A model generated the notes under the pieces. That model made no database searches and was not told where the DNA came from. It worked only from the letters and a program-made list of their open reading frames with translations. From positions 35,512,118 to 35,576,117 of the forward strand of contig NC_064533.1 of NCBI RefSeq assembly GCF_023856365.1: a DNA stretch of 64,000 nucleotides. Direction: 5' to 3'. This stretch comes from Brienomyrus brachyistius (lineage: Eukaryota; Chordata; Actinopteri; Osteoglossiformes; Mormyridae). This document shows positions 52,161 to 64,000 of this stretch, one piece after another. Position 1 is the stretch's first letter. Each line of letters opens with the position of its first letter. The translations under genes and the position numbers were made by a program.

Positions 52161-53281
52161 GATTGGTAGCCTTTTTACTTGAAATGTAATCACCGTACCA
52201 CTAGAGGGAGCCAACTTCCGTAAAAAGACGGTTACTCTTACAGTGTCGTGATGCAGACCGATACCAGGTCTGAAGTCACCTTTTCCGCTCAAGCAGATCC
52301 CCGTTATGTTACCTTTCACTTCATAAAGTGTTACAAAAATTAAAGATGATTGACGGAGTCAGCAGAGTCTTCTTATAAGAGTAATGAGATTTGTTAATGT
52401 GATGAACTCGTCAATGTAGAACTTAAAGAAACAGAAATCAAGACCATTTTAATACCAGTAAAATTTCAATATCACTCCAGTATTATTAACGTCCTCATGC
52501 GATTCCCGTAATTGTGTCTCAAAAAAATCTGTCTGACCAGAACTGTCAGAATTTTGTTTTTTAATCAGGGTAGGTTATTTATACGCACTTTATTATTATT
52601 ATTATTATAAGATTATCAGGAGTGCACTTACTAACATGAATTTTATAAATGTGAAATAAGTGCAGCAAAGACACACCACACACTTAATGATGCAAACGAA
52701 TAATGACCCAGCAAAAGCACCTGTATCCAATTAATTTTATCTGCGATAATGCAGTGGGCATCACTGTCTGAACACGGCGCCTATGAAAGTCTAAGTATGT
52801 TTTTACGCCAACCCAGCACACAAATGTATATATTTATAATATGGTTGATCTGGATATTGAAATGATGTAGAGCCATGTTTTGGGGTAGTGACATGTGAAT
52901 GAAGATAAACAGAGTGAAAATAGACTGGGCCTCCTGGAACTGAGCTTGAGACCATGAGTAACTAGAGTGGGTAGAGTAACTGCGTAGAGTAACTGGGTAG
53001 ATTATCCAGATGGCTGCTGTACCTTCTACTGAGCAGTGTGTGCTGGTATCTGTGGTATGTGTGCTAATGGCCTTGGAATATGTGCGAACTGTTATTCCAG
53101 CTGATCAAACTGAACTCTCACAGTGATGTAGCAATTAATTTATTAAACTCGTCAACCTCTACCTGCTACAGTATCCAGAACCAGATCCAGAACTGGACAC
53201 AGTTATAGGATCCAAGGAAAGCACTGGGCACTAGTATTGCTGGGCTTGGGTGGTGATTTTGCACTGAGGAGTAGGTATGTG
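52161..53281. other. Intergenic DNA, no gene recognised
   Basis: Contains an imperfect CTCF-like motif 'ccactagagggag' at about 52199. No exon or other element recognised. Confidence 0.45.
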
Positions 53282-53562
53282 ACCAGCATGGTGGTGCAGT
53301 GGTTTGCACTATTGTCTCCAACCTGGGGGACCAGGGTTTGAGTTTCAGTCACGTTCTCTCTGCGTTGTCATGGGGTTTCCTCTGGGTACCCTGGTTTCAC
53401 CCCACAGTCCAATGCATGTATGAGTGAATGGTGTATGAGTGTGCCCTGTGATGGACTGGCACCCCATCCTGGGCTGTTCCCTGCCTTGTGCCTGTAGCCT
53501 CAGGGATAAGCTCTGTACCCCCTATGACCCTGAACAGGACAAGCCAATACAGAAAATGGATG
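53282..53562 (-). repeat. Common fish dispersed repeat, minus strand
   Basis: Reads in reverse: 'agcatggtggtgcagtggtt', 'catggggtttcctctgggta', 'tgtgatggactggcacccca', ending 'aaatggatgga'. Confidence 0.8.
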
Positions 53563-55734
53563 GACTAGATATCTGCGGCTGGTCTAAAGTCTTGCATGGG
53601 GTGGCCACCCCTCTTCTGCTGAAGGTAAGCGCCACACAACCACAAACTATGAAACAATTATCAGGGACTCTATAGGTCTTTGGATTTATGGTGGTCAAGG
53701 TCGATGAGACCAAATGACATTGTAGCTCACTTTTTGTCCTAATCAATCTCCGTGGTAACCCCAACCTCACCACGTAACCAGGGCAGGAGAACCCATAAAC
53801 TCCCATATTCATGTGTGTCCTCGCCGGAGGTATAAATTACACTTTAATTAATGTTTCCTCTGACTGCGCCCCAGTCCTCACCCCAGCCAGTCACCTTCAT
53901 TGGATGAGGGAATGGTATGTTTGACAGTTTGTGACACACCCTTCTAGTGGTGAAGAAGCTTTGGTTCCTCTATCATATCTTGCACGCATAGTGATGTCAT
54001 GTACCATCCCCCCCCCAAACATTGCGAGGACGGTGCCAAGGAGATTTGTGGCTGATTTGCTATTTCACTGTTTCTTTGGGTCATTCCCATCTTGTTTGTT
54101 TGCTTTGTGCTCTCCTGTTGTCGAGTGTCACTCTGGAGCATTGCCCTCAGACTGTAAACCGCTGCCATACTGGGTGATTAGTTAATTCTTTAATTAGCCA
54201 GGAATTATGGGTCGGCCTTGAATGACTCTGAGTCCCCCATGTTTCCAGGTCTCCCTAAATCATACCTGCCGTGCAGCATGGCCCAGACTGGGTTCCACCC
54301 GTCTCATTGCCTCCCGATGGTTCAGGTGCGGTGCTCTTTGCCCTAAGGGCATAAATCAGGTGCTACCCCAGGCATTCAGGGCAGCATGGACACTCAGTGA
54401 GCAACACCACTGACTGCATTTACCAGAATTGCAGGTTTGTCTTTGGCCCCAGTTCTGCAGGGGCTTCATTTGCATGTCAACAGAAATGCTTTTTATGCAA
54501 ACTGGTGACTTTAAAATGAAACTGACTGCCCTACAATGGCCTGTCATTAAGGAGATCCTTTCCTTCTGCTCTATGCTTCCCAGAATACTGCAACGCTAAG
54601 TGGATAAGTAGATATGGATAAGAAATGGATTTATGGATTTCAAATGCGAAAAAATTTATTTTATGCCTCTGGATTACAATATCGAAATGGGTAATTAGAT
54701 TTTATAAATGTATATGCGGAAGCAAGGGTTGATTTACCAAATAAGTACAGTCAAGGGTATTGTAACGTAACAGATGGAACGCCGCATTCTGCAGTATTTC
54801 TGTCTGGGTATTTCTGTTCACTGAGCGCAGTTCCTTATCCAAGTTATTCCATAACAAATTCAACATGGCGCACTCCGCCGTCCACAGAGTTACTGAATTA
54901 TGGACTTGTGCAAGGTTGAAGTTTTAAAAGACGCTTTCTGCCTGCTCATTAACTGTCAGCATCTAGGTTAAATGCATAATTAGTGAATTAGGCAGTATTG
55001 CTGTAATCATGAAAGGTATTGCTTTAATTACTGGAGCCGTTCCAAAGCAATGCTCTCATGCCTTGGATCAGTTGCACCTTGTAATTTAATTAAGTCCACA
55101 AATGCGGCATGAAAACGTTGCCCTAAGGGGCAATTAGACCACCAAGCCTGAGAGATCCCAAAGGGGTAGATTCAATGGCAGGAGAAGCCCTATGTCTGTT
55201 AGCTGATTGCATTGATTATATTGATTTGCAACAGCTTTTGGGTAATTTCATCTTCAAAGGTGAGCACTTGATCTCTGTATAAACACATTTGCCCTCAGGT
55301 CGTATATTTATTTATATAATTTGCCAAGTGATTAAATGAAAGTGTATTACCAGATATGAACAATAAGTCTTTTTTGGGGTTGATCAATAATTTTTTATTT
55401 TCTTCAGGGTCATTGAAGGTGATGTGTTATTGATATTTTTAAATGCATATTTTTTTTCAGTGACTGGCTGCAAAAATGCTGATGAATGCAGAAAAATGTC
55501 ATAAATTGGTAAACAGGGATGGAGGCGAATGCGTAAAACCTCTGCCTTTCCGCGAGGTCGGGAACGTTCCGCGTTTGCGTGAGGGTCAGTACAGAGGTGC
55601 TTCTCCACTCTCAATTTTGCATATTTATTTTTTATTGCATAAATAAGGCATTTCCTCATCATAATGAATGGAATAATCTTGCAAACTGAAAGATGCATAA
55701 AAATTATCGGATTTTATAAGTGTTTATTCTGGTC
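53563..55734. other. Gene-poor region; homeobox-motif-rich patch
   Basis: No coding exon is supported. 54940-55290 has balanced composition, is free of repeats and has many TAAT/ATTA cores ('gcataattagtgaattagg', 'gtaatttaattaagtcc'), the texture of a conserved non-coding enhancer. Conservation could not be tested. Confidence 0.35.
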
Positions 55735-56010
55735 ATGGTTGCGGGCGGTGTAGTGCCTATCACAGGGAGCATAGGACACAGGGCTGGGTTACACACTGGG
55801 TGCAATCCATCAGAAGGCTCATTCACACACATGCCAGCACATAAACTATGGCCAATTTTTGTGATGCCAAGCAGCCGAGCTGCATGCCTTTGGACTACAG
55901 GAGGGAGCCTGCACAACTCGGGGGGGCATCAAAATTACACTCAGACAGAACAGAGGTGGGATTTGAACCCATAACCCTGGAGCTGCGAGATAACAGTACG
56001 AACCAGGACT
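55735..56010 (+). repeat. Common fish dispersed repeat, diverged copy
   Basis: 'tgcctatcacagggagcata', 'tgcctttggactacaggagg' and 'gtgggatttgaaccc' occur in the reference order. Confidence 0.65.
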
Positions 56011-56624
56011 ATAAACACTTACCGACAAGTATGAAGTGCGTAGGTTTAAACACTTGTCTTGACAATTAAGTCAAACCGAGTGCATTTAACAGTAATTAGA
56101 GAGGATCCGCATGCAGGGGGGGGCACATTTTGGCATCTGAATTGGATTGATGCTTCTCGTGCTGCTTGCTTCCCCCAGCTTAGGTATGAAGCCCAGACCC
56201 ACCGCCGGCTGTCCCAGATCACCAGCACCTCCTCCGGGCGCATGTGCCTAGTGTCTTTGTAATTGGTGGATCAGAGCTTCATTAAAGCCGATTAAAGCCT
56301 GAGGATGATGAGATTATCCGGTAGGATGGCTGCAAAGAGCCAGGCAGAAAGGCTGAGATGGTGGGAATTAGTCGATGAAAGCAGGCAGCATGCTGGCAGT
56401 GTGAGCTGCTGGGGGTGATTAATACATGCGTGTGGGTGGTGGAGTGTTTGTGTACCATGTCAGAGTGCTGTCAGGGAGTGAGTGAAATGTCTTCCCCAAT
56501 TTGTACCCATTATCATGTTAATAGGCCTGGGGGGCGTCGGGAGGGGGTGTTCTCAGATACTAGTGCTGCAATGCCACCATCTGTGTATTCTACCAAGGTG
56601 ACGAGGATTCAGACACACACGCAG

Positions 56625-56670
<46 letters not shown>

Positions 56671-59600
56671 CAGCCCCTCCCAACAGGCCCTGCTTACCGT
56701 AAGCCTGTTTAATTTTCCTGAAATAGGACGCTGACAGCACCTTCATGTTGATTAAATGAGAAGACGTGCAATGGCCGTCGAATGTGCCAGGCGTCATTCA
56801 TCAGCGCTGTGCCATGCCCAGCATCCAGCACTGCCTTGTATACTTCACATATTAGACAAAATAAATGTTTGTAACGTTAAAGTCCATGATCAGTTTTCTA
56901 CGGTAAGTTTTTTCTTTCTTCCATATTAAATTTATTCCAGCCATCATTCATGCATGCAGCCCACGCCCCACAGAAGGACGCTATAAACTTTTCTATGCCG
57001 AGTGGTTTTCTTTGTACTTCCTACGCTATTTACTGTCAGCAATGAGAAAAACATATATATGCATATATAGTCGGCGCTGTCTATATTAAGTCCTAAGACC
57101 TATTTATACCAATCATATTTAATTTGTTTAAAATCTCAGTATCATAAGAATGATACATTCAGCTGAATGTACTCGAGGGCAAGGTTGTGCCCCTTACAGG
57201 CAGGAGCCTGGGGCCGCTAATGCTAACCCTAACCTGAGGTGCTCGTCCTTCATGGCTTTGCAGGTAGGCAGTCTGGCGTGATGTACATCGACTCTAGATT
57301 TCCCCCCAGGGGGTGCTAGGTGAGAGAGCCCATCCAGTCCTTCATCCGGATAAATAAATTAGTAATAGAAATAGTAAATAAATTTACAGTAAATTTTTCC
57401 ACACTGATATGACTGACACAAGCTACATTTTCAAATATAACTTTACAATATAATTCAGTTTTATTGAACGTAATATGTTCAAATAGCATTTTAATCTGAT
57501 AGTAAAATCGCCTCTGTGCACACGTGCAGTATGGAGCTGAATTGCATTATTTAAAAGGGGAACCAGAACATGACACAGAGTTAGACAAGAGCGGAGTGAA
57601 ACTTTGTGACCGAGTAACAGCTGCCATTTGTGTGTGTTATCAGAGGTGTGGATGTGGGCTGGAGTCCTTTCCCTGTCGCTCAGAACCTTTCATTGGCTTT
57701 ATGCTCCTGTGCCGTTGCCTTATGATCATGCATATGTTAAAGAGCCAAGGGAGACTTAGAGTAATAACTGGGAGCTGTTTTTTATTTCACCTCTGTTGAT
57801 TGTTATGGGTCCCACAGCCACCTGACCCTGCTCAATTATATGGATGGGACAGCGTGAAAACGCTCTGTGCGAGCTGGACAATAAACACAGAGAGAGGAGG
57901 GAAAAATTGCCTAGCCAGAGAATGCATATTACTTAATAAAGAAGAATTGAGTCTCTCGCATGAGTGATGTCACTTCCCCCCATCTGTCATGTCACACTGC
58001 CAATAAACGCGAAGCCATTACATTAATGAAGCGTTGACGTGACCCTCTCAGGGTTGCTAAAGATCAGACTGAAAATTTAGACCATATTTTGACATTTTTA
58101 GCAGCTAGTTTTCCTTTTCTCTCGGCTGATTTTAAGAAACGTAATAAAAGCCCAAAGTTAGCTCATATATGGGGAATTAAATGCATGGTTGTGTTTATCT
58201 TAGTGAAGATCCTCAGCTTGCAGTGAACCTGCTCTGACCTTGAGCGCAGTGCTTCCATTACACTGTAAGTGTGTAATGCAGTGGTGTAGGATGCACAGCT
58301 TGAAGCTGAAATCTCACTGGTGTATGCAAAGGTTAGGGAAAGTGGAACGATCCGTCTGTTACTTTTGTTCTTGTGCTTGAAGCACCCTGAAGTCTTTTCC
58401 GATTTTGCCTGAAACAATTTGTTAATCTGTGAGGTGTAAATGAAATGCCAAAGCTGAGCTTCATCTGCTTTGGTTAAAACATTCACGCATTTGGCTTTTC
58501 TACATGAAAAGAGGATGACAGAAGCAGCTGTATTTCTCATCTGCACTGTGAGTGCTTGGTGGCAGCCCTACCATCAATGGCTGTGCCCTACCATCAATGG
58601 CTGCGCCCTGCCAGTCTGTGGCCTTGGAGACGTTTGATCCTGTCCAGTTCTCACAGGTCAGGCATTGAAAGCTGCCGCAGTCCTTGGTCTTTCCTGAGCT
58701 GTTGCCCTAGTGAGTAAACACGCTCAAGAGTCCTTAGACAGACCAGCCCGGATTGATGAGAACCTGGGCTTTGATACTGTCACATTGACATATATTTTAC
58801 TAGCAGGTGGTTACTGTACCCATCAAGTCATTGTGCAACGTCGAGCTGAATCGTGACACTGCATCAACACAGATGAGGACTAATGCAGTAATGCTCTCAG
58901 AGGGGCTCTCAACTGCGCCCGTCACACACATACCTGCGTGAATACAGGTGCCGCCTCACACATCCCTCATTCTCTCACCCACAAAGAGTTGCATTCAGTC
59001 AATTACCTGACTGAAGGCAAACATGCGCTTGAATTGAAAAGAGCAGCTCAGCCACAGAAACCGCAGGATTAGCGCTAATCACTTCTAAATGTGAAACTAA
59101 CAAAGGAAGGGAAATCAAAGAGCTTCAGAAAGCTCTGCCTTCAGCTCGGAGAGTTTGGCTCGGTGAGGAGTGAAAGCAGGAAGCTACAGGTATGTGGAAC
59201 ACATGCTCTCGGATATGAAGAAGCCTGTGCAGCTGGAAGCCCGTAGAGCTGGAAGCCGGAAGCCTGCGGAGATGTAGACAGTGCTGCATGTGTATGGAGG
59301 AACTACCAGAGTCCAAGTATCCAAATCACATGCCATGATCTGAGGAATCGGGGGGGGTAAGGTGTGGGGGGCATGCAGAGAAGGGGAGCACGGGGCAGTC
59401 AGGAGGCTGGCCTTACGAGGAGCTGTCAGCAGCACCGGTGTGTTTAGCCGACCCAATTAGGGCAAGTGGCTGTTCCCCGCTCCACATTACAGCCCACTGC
59501 CAGGGGTTAAGTGTCCTGATAAATGGGATCTGCCACAAAGCACGGGCTGTTAGCTGTCAGCGTCCCTGTCCCCCCTCACACCCGCCCCCTCCTTTCCGCT

Positions 59601-60071
59601 TGTCCCTGTAGGGTCAGCCTGCGAGAAAAGGCTAATTGAAAGATGCCCAAACAAGCACTTGTTATCTGCTTGATTGGGCAGGGACCAGCATGACATCTGT
59701 TAACTGGGAATAAAAGGGAAATCGCTGTCTCCATTTGGTTTAAGGGGCGTCCTCTGTACCGTGGCCCTGCCCCATTGTCTTGCGCTCGCCCTCTTCGTCC
59801 GGGATGAGATGTGAAGGGCTTCTTTTGGCACTAACTGCCCCTGTCTTGGGTGTACACTTTTGGGGATGCGCATCCAAAGCCAAGGAGCACACCAATGCCG
59901 ACCTGGACTGATACCACTTTTCATGTGCAGTGTGGCATGTTCAGATTCCTACCGGAAGGAGAGTCTCTCGTGGAGTAATCAAAGCAAGAAGGGAGAGTGT
60001 GCATAGAGATTTCTTTTGTGTAAATCACCATTGTGAGCCTCTGTGCACTAAGGAAAAGAAATTGCTAAAAT

Positions 60072-60085
60072 CTGCCCCCTGCTGG
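60072..60085 (-). promoter_or_regulatory. CTCF-core match
   Basis: ctgccccctgctgg fits the reverse of the CTCF core at every position of the common consensus. It lies within the gene-free region and outside any repeat I can identify. Confidence 0.4.
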
Positions 60086-60294
60086 GTGACCTTCGTGGGG
60101 ACGACGTCTGTGTGGGATGGAGCGATTGTGCTCATTTCTTAATAAATCATCTGTCTTAATCAAGGCAGAGCCCTCCCCCATTAATAACCCGGCATGGGCC
60201 GCCTGACGGCAAGTCACAATGCACCTAATGGAACTATTTATTTCCATAATGCTGCATTGTCACAGCTGTTGTTGGGCCAATGGCAGAGGCGGGG

Positions 60295-60352
60295 AAGGGG
60301 GGGGGGGGGGGGGTTTTGAAGGAGAGGTGGCAGGAGGGGGGGGGGAGTTTCT
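60295..60352 (+). repeat. G-run pair, quadruplex-prone
   Basis: A run of about 20 G at 60295-60314, then another of about 10 G near 60337-60348, separated by a purine-rich linker. Confidence 0.8.
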
Positions 60353-61927
60353 AATTAGCGAATGAAATTTCATGTTCAGCCGGGGACAGAAGATAAATTG
60401 ACCATTGACAGTTCTACCCTTTCAGCTTGTCAGAACCCTTGACAGAACGGGCAATTAAAGGATTACTAATTTCTCAGTAAGCCCTCCATGGGCCCATGCC
60501 CTCCTGCCGAGGGAGGGAGGGGGCATTTCCTAAATAAGCTGCCAAGGAGCCTGGTGATGGTGGTGGCACCTGGGGGGGCATTGAGGTGTTGGAAGTGGGG
60601 GAGGACAGATTGCTTAGTGTGCTGCTCCAGTGAAGAGCCACTGCAGGGGCCTCAGTCAGCACCGGACCCCCTTCATCCGTGCTTTGGGTGGAGCAGCAGC
60701 TTGATGGATGAGTGGCAGCCAAGATGGAGACCTAGCAAGGTTACTGCTATGCCCTTGGCGCTGTATTAAGACCCATGGATCAATGGCGAAGGGTCATTCT
60801 TAGGCACTTTCTAGCCACATAACAATCAGCATATAGACTCAAAACTCCCTTTTTTACTATTAGTTCTGTATTTTCTCATTTCCTTTCTAACACACAGTCA
60901 GAAAAACATCGCATTCTTAACTACTGACTTCATCTATCAGGTAACACATTAACAAATGTAGAGATCTGCAGCAGGACAACCCCGAGACTGTGGGTGACAA
61001 AACATCCAGGTATCTCACAGTGAACCTATCTTTACCGCTGACCCATCCTAAGAAGTCTCAGTGGTTTGTATATTTTTGCAACCAGATATGTGTCCAAACC
61101 CCACCATTCTTATATTAAATGTGTTACACTATGTGCTAGGTACGTAAATAAAACCTGGCCACAGTTTACCATTATCGTACAGGCTCTGATGCTAGCTGAA
61201 TGTAATGCTTAGTTAGCTGACCAGCAGTACTTTAAGAAGTGGAGATGCATTGTGGGAGTGTGTGTGCTTTGGGGTCGGTAGAGGTTGCCGTAATGTCCAC
61301 ACATTCTCCTGTCACAGTTTGGGGATGCATTTAGAGGACATGTGGCATGGGCGTGGCGGAGATCATATATCATTTTGTGTATTTCTTTTCATTGGGGCCT
61401 GTGCTGGGGGCTTTCCTGATTAAACGGGCCTGTCAGGCTCAGAGGCGGAGCACCTTATATCCGAGTCTGTTAGCCACCGGGAACAGGAGGCAGTGGTGCA
61501 CAGACAGGGGCTAATTGAACTGCCATGTTTAATGACTTCTTCAAAGGGGAGGAGAAGCATCGACAGACATGATCATGAGCCACGAACTGGGAGGGTGATT
61601 CCCCTCCCAGTAAAGGCGTATAGGTATGCTTAACGATCATACGCTGCTGTTTTTAAACCTTCCCACTTTAGCTATCATCAGGGTGACTCTTCTCCATTGT
61701 ATTTGCGTTTTCTTTTAATATAATTGTGTTGGTTATGTATTCATCTATATTCCAAAAGTTAAAATTGACTTTAGAATCTTTTCTTTTTTTATCTTTGTCA
61801 CCTGTTTTGGAGCGGAAACACAGATGGTATGTCGGTATGTTCAAATGACCCATAATGCTTTGTGTTGATCGAGCCATCTTTCAAACACTTGTGCTGATCT
61901 GGGGGCTTGGAAGCAAACGGCATGGGG

Positions 61928-61952
61928 CGGGGGGGGGGGGGGGGGGGGGGGG
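61928..61952 (+). repeat. Poly-G homopolymer
   Basis: An uninterrupted G-run of about 24 bp, abutting a fragment of the common dispersed repeat (61953-62097). Confidence 0.85.
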
Positions 61953-62097
61953 CCTGGATGAGGTGCCCATCCCTCACAGGGCACCCCCCACTATGAGAAA
62001 TTCAGACAAACCACTTATCTGAACTACACATGTTAGGACTGCAGGTAGAAACTCTGAAGAGGACATGTGAGCAGGGAGGGACTTGAACTCTCATGTG

Positions 62098-62335
62098 GTG
62101 GGCAGTGGTGGCTCAATGGTTAGAGAAGTGCGCTTGTACTTGAATGATTGCAGGTTTGAATCCCTGACCAGCAAAGCACCCTGAGCACAGTACCGCCCCC
62201 AAGCAATGCTCCCTGGGCGCTGAATTAGCTGCCCCCTGCTGTGTCAGAACATCACATGCGGGTTAAATGCAGAGGACACATTTTGTTGTTGTGCATTGTG
62301 TGCTGTGGTGTGTCAACAATGACCACTGATCACCA
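62098..62335 (+). mobile_element. tRNA-derived SINE
   Basis: The tRNA-like head has an A box (tggctcaatgg, about 62109) and a B box (ggtttgaatcc, about 62152) at pol III spacing. A core with 'gctgccccctgctgtgtcag' and a tail 'gttaaatgcagaggacacat' follow. The layout matches a widespread fish SINE type. Confidence 0.75.
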
Positions 62336-64000
62336 AATTCTAACCTGACTGGTAGGTGGCAAAGGAGCCACTTGCTATGTGTTTATCAGTAACTGAAACA
62401 ATAGCTAAATATGGTAAATTTCATATCAACTGTGTTCTGCTATATGCTCTGCTGAACAGTGCTGCTTCATAGTCGAATAAGTCATCTGATGTTTTGGCTT
62501 CGGTTTCACTGGCATGTGCATATTTAGTGATATATAAAATTGGCACAAATTATTTTGTCACTACATTTTGTCACCATTACTCAGCTGAATAAACAGTACA
62601 GCGCACCCCGTAAAAAAGCATTGATTTTGGAACATTTATGGAACTTGACTGATTGATCAATCGACTGATCTCTTTAACTGTCAGCAAGAGTCGTGAATAA
62701 TGGTCTTTTTGTGTGGAGGCATGTGAGTATGTGACAAGTCTTTGATTAGACAATAATAGTTTCATGAACAGGTCAATTGTATTGAACAGCTTGAATTCAC
62801 TGAGATCAGCCAAAGTGTTGTATTGTTCCGCATGCATGGTCTGGCATGATTGTTCTAAATGCATTATTCACAAAATTTCCACATTGTCGTATTTATTAGG
62901 TATTGAGGATGGGTAGAGAAGTAGCGTTGAGGACGGATCGGTAGATGAAGATCGGTGAGAAATTCTGGTAAAGGAACCAAAGTGACAATTCCCTCCTTAA
63001 AGATACACTCTAATCGGCCCTCATTCAAAAATACACAAAAGAACAGGAGAAAATACTAAACTGCTAACAGTATGCATTGCTTTAAATGAGAGGTTTAAAA
63101 TAAAATCCGTATATCATTATCTAAACTGACCTGCTGTATTACTGAATTTGCAGTGTGGGTTTGGACCCCATGTGAATGGGCGTCTGAGCTTATGGGTGAG
63201 TTACGCTGTGATGTGCACCACCCACGAAGTCTGGAGCGGTAAGTGAGCCGGCCACGTGAAAGGCTGAACTCACTCTGCATTGTTCCCTTGCGGCAGATGT
63301 GTCTGACAGTGCTACACTTTCCTTTACCCGCTCAACTCATGTGTGTCTGTTAAATTTTTACTTCGGCTTTATTCAGGGTAGGAGGAGCGAGGCAGCGGCC
63401 CACCTCCCGCGCGACACACTGCCTTCCAGCCCCAGCTATTGTCCTGGTGTCTCACTCTCACGACCACGGGCGGTCAAGCCACTTAGGGGTCAGAAGGCCT
63501 TCAGTCACCCCTTGCTTCATTAGGAAGTTTTCAATACTCCCATCCTATTCAGAGGAACATGAGTACCAAACAAATGGGATGAGATGGGAAGAATAGGCTG
63601 GGTCGACTTCATCTGCCTCTATTTGCAGGCTTTTTGTTGCTGGGCTCAGGGAACACGCCCAGCAGAGGATTTCAGGGGTGAAACAAGAGATGGTCGCTGT
63701 ATTTCAAGCTTATTTACTCCCAGTTGTCCGCAATGGGATACCGGCTTATTACACTGTCCCATAGATGTAAAATAGGTTTGGAGTAGCTCAAATGTCATAT
63801 AACCATTAAAAATGATCATGATTGTAATTGTTCGTTTGCTGTTGCTCAGTTTTCTGAATGGAGTTTGAGACCTTTAGTGTTTCTGTTAGTGTCGACTTTT
63901 CATTACCACAGGGTCTGACACAAGCTCCTTAAGTTCAATAAAAGATGGTTCTTAGTGCACACAACATCCCCCTTTCAGACAAAAATGTCTGAAAAAGATA
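62336..64000. other. Intergenic DNA to the window end
   Basis: No exon, RNA gene or transposon end recognised. Composition alternates between AT-rich (62400-63150) and mixed (63150-63700). Confidence 0.45.

Larger units (their letters stand above)
56011..61921. other. Long repeat-poor, gene-free stretch (possible regulatory DNA)
   Basis: No coding gene recognised over nearly 6 kb, apart from weak exon-like text at 56180-56262. Microsatellites: (CA)n at 56625-56668 and a G-run at about 60297-60315. Patches at 57880-58060, 59470-59740, 60130-60290 and 61390-61560 are of mixed composition and rich in TTAAT/TAAT, CAGCTG and GATAA-type cores, as in vertebrate enhancers. A near-ideal CTCF core is at 60072-60085. 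The assignment is inference from texture only. Confidence 0.35.

Noticed and set aside
57524..57799. Plus-strand frame of 91 codons with several Cys residues
   Set aside because: No homology recognised, no Kozak or splice support, and it lies inside the presumed regulatory stretch.
60474..60769. Overlapping Pro/Ser-rich frames on both strands
   Set aside because: GC-rich composition alone. No splice-site pair, no domain, and both strands are equally open.

Overview
This 64 kb window is vertebrate nuclear DNA, almost certainly from a ray-finned (teleost) fish. The reasons are compact GT-AG introns, an alpha-tubulin cluster beside stk16 (a neighbourhood known from human chromosome 2), a Tc1-like transposon of a family common in fish and frogs, many hAT- and Harbinger-like MITEs, and a very common fish dispersed repeat that carries a (CATC)n end. 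The style of that repeat hints at an osteoglossomorph such as a mormyrid, but this is only an impression.

Layout. 1-4.2 kb: AT-rich intergenic DNA. 4.2-21.5 kb: three complete alpha-tubulin genes in tandem on the minus strand (A 4493-9829, B 11766-15654, C 18111-21325). Each has the classic four-exon plan: exon 1 holds only the ATG, then 223 bp, 149 bp and about 975-981 bp of coding sequence. 24.4-24.7 kb: a fifth, dead alpha-tubulin on the minus strand. 26.4-30.2 kb: transposon territory, with a Tc1 relic and then a 3.35 kb element with arms of about 300 bp in inverted repeat, itself interrupted by a hAT MITE. 30.5-40.6 kb: a plus-strand alpha-tubulin of the TUBA4A type (D). 41.1-46.4 kb: stk16, a myristoylated/palmitoylated Ser/Thr kinase, on the plus strand in seven coding exons. 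49.2-52.2 kb: a Tc1-like transposon with one nonsense codon and no left end, then a 37-bp satellite of 22 phase-perfect copies. 52.2-64 kb: no recognisable gene. This stretch is richer in GC, relatively poor in repeats, and looks like intergenic or intronic regulatory DNA.

The tubulin genes supply the alpha subunit of the alpha/beta tubulin dimer. The four intact copies differ mainly at the C-terminus, which ends in Tyr (A, C), Glu (B) or Cys (D), and in the K40 loop. The body of the proteins has clearly been homogenised by gene conversion. The most interesting signals are this mix of conversion and tail divergence, the terminal cysteine and altered K40 loop of copy D, and the G-loop substitution in stk16.

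All coordinates come from reading splice sites and frames by eye. No alignment or database search was run.
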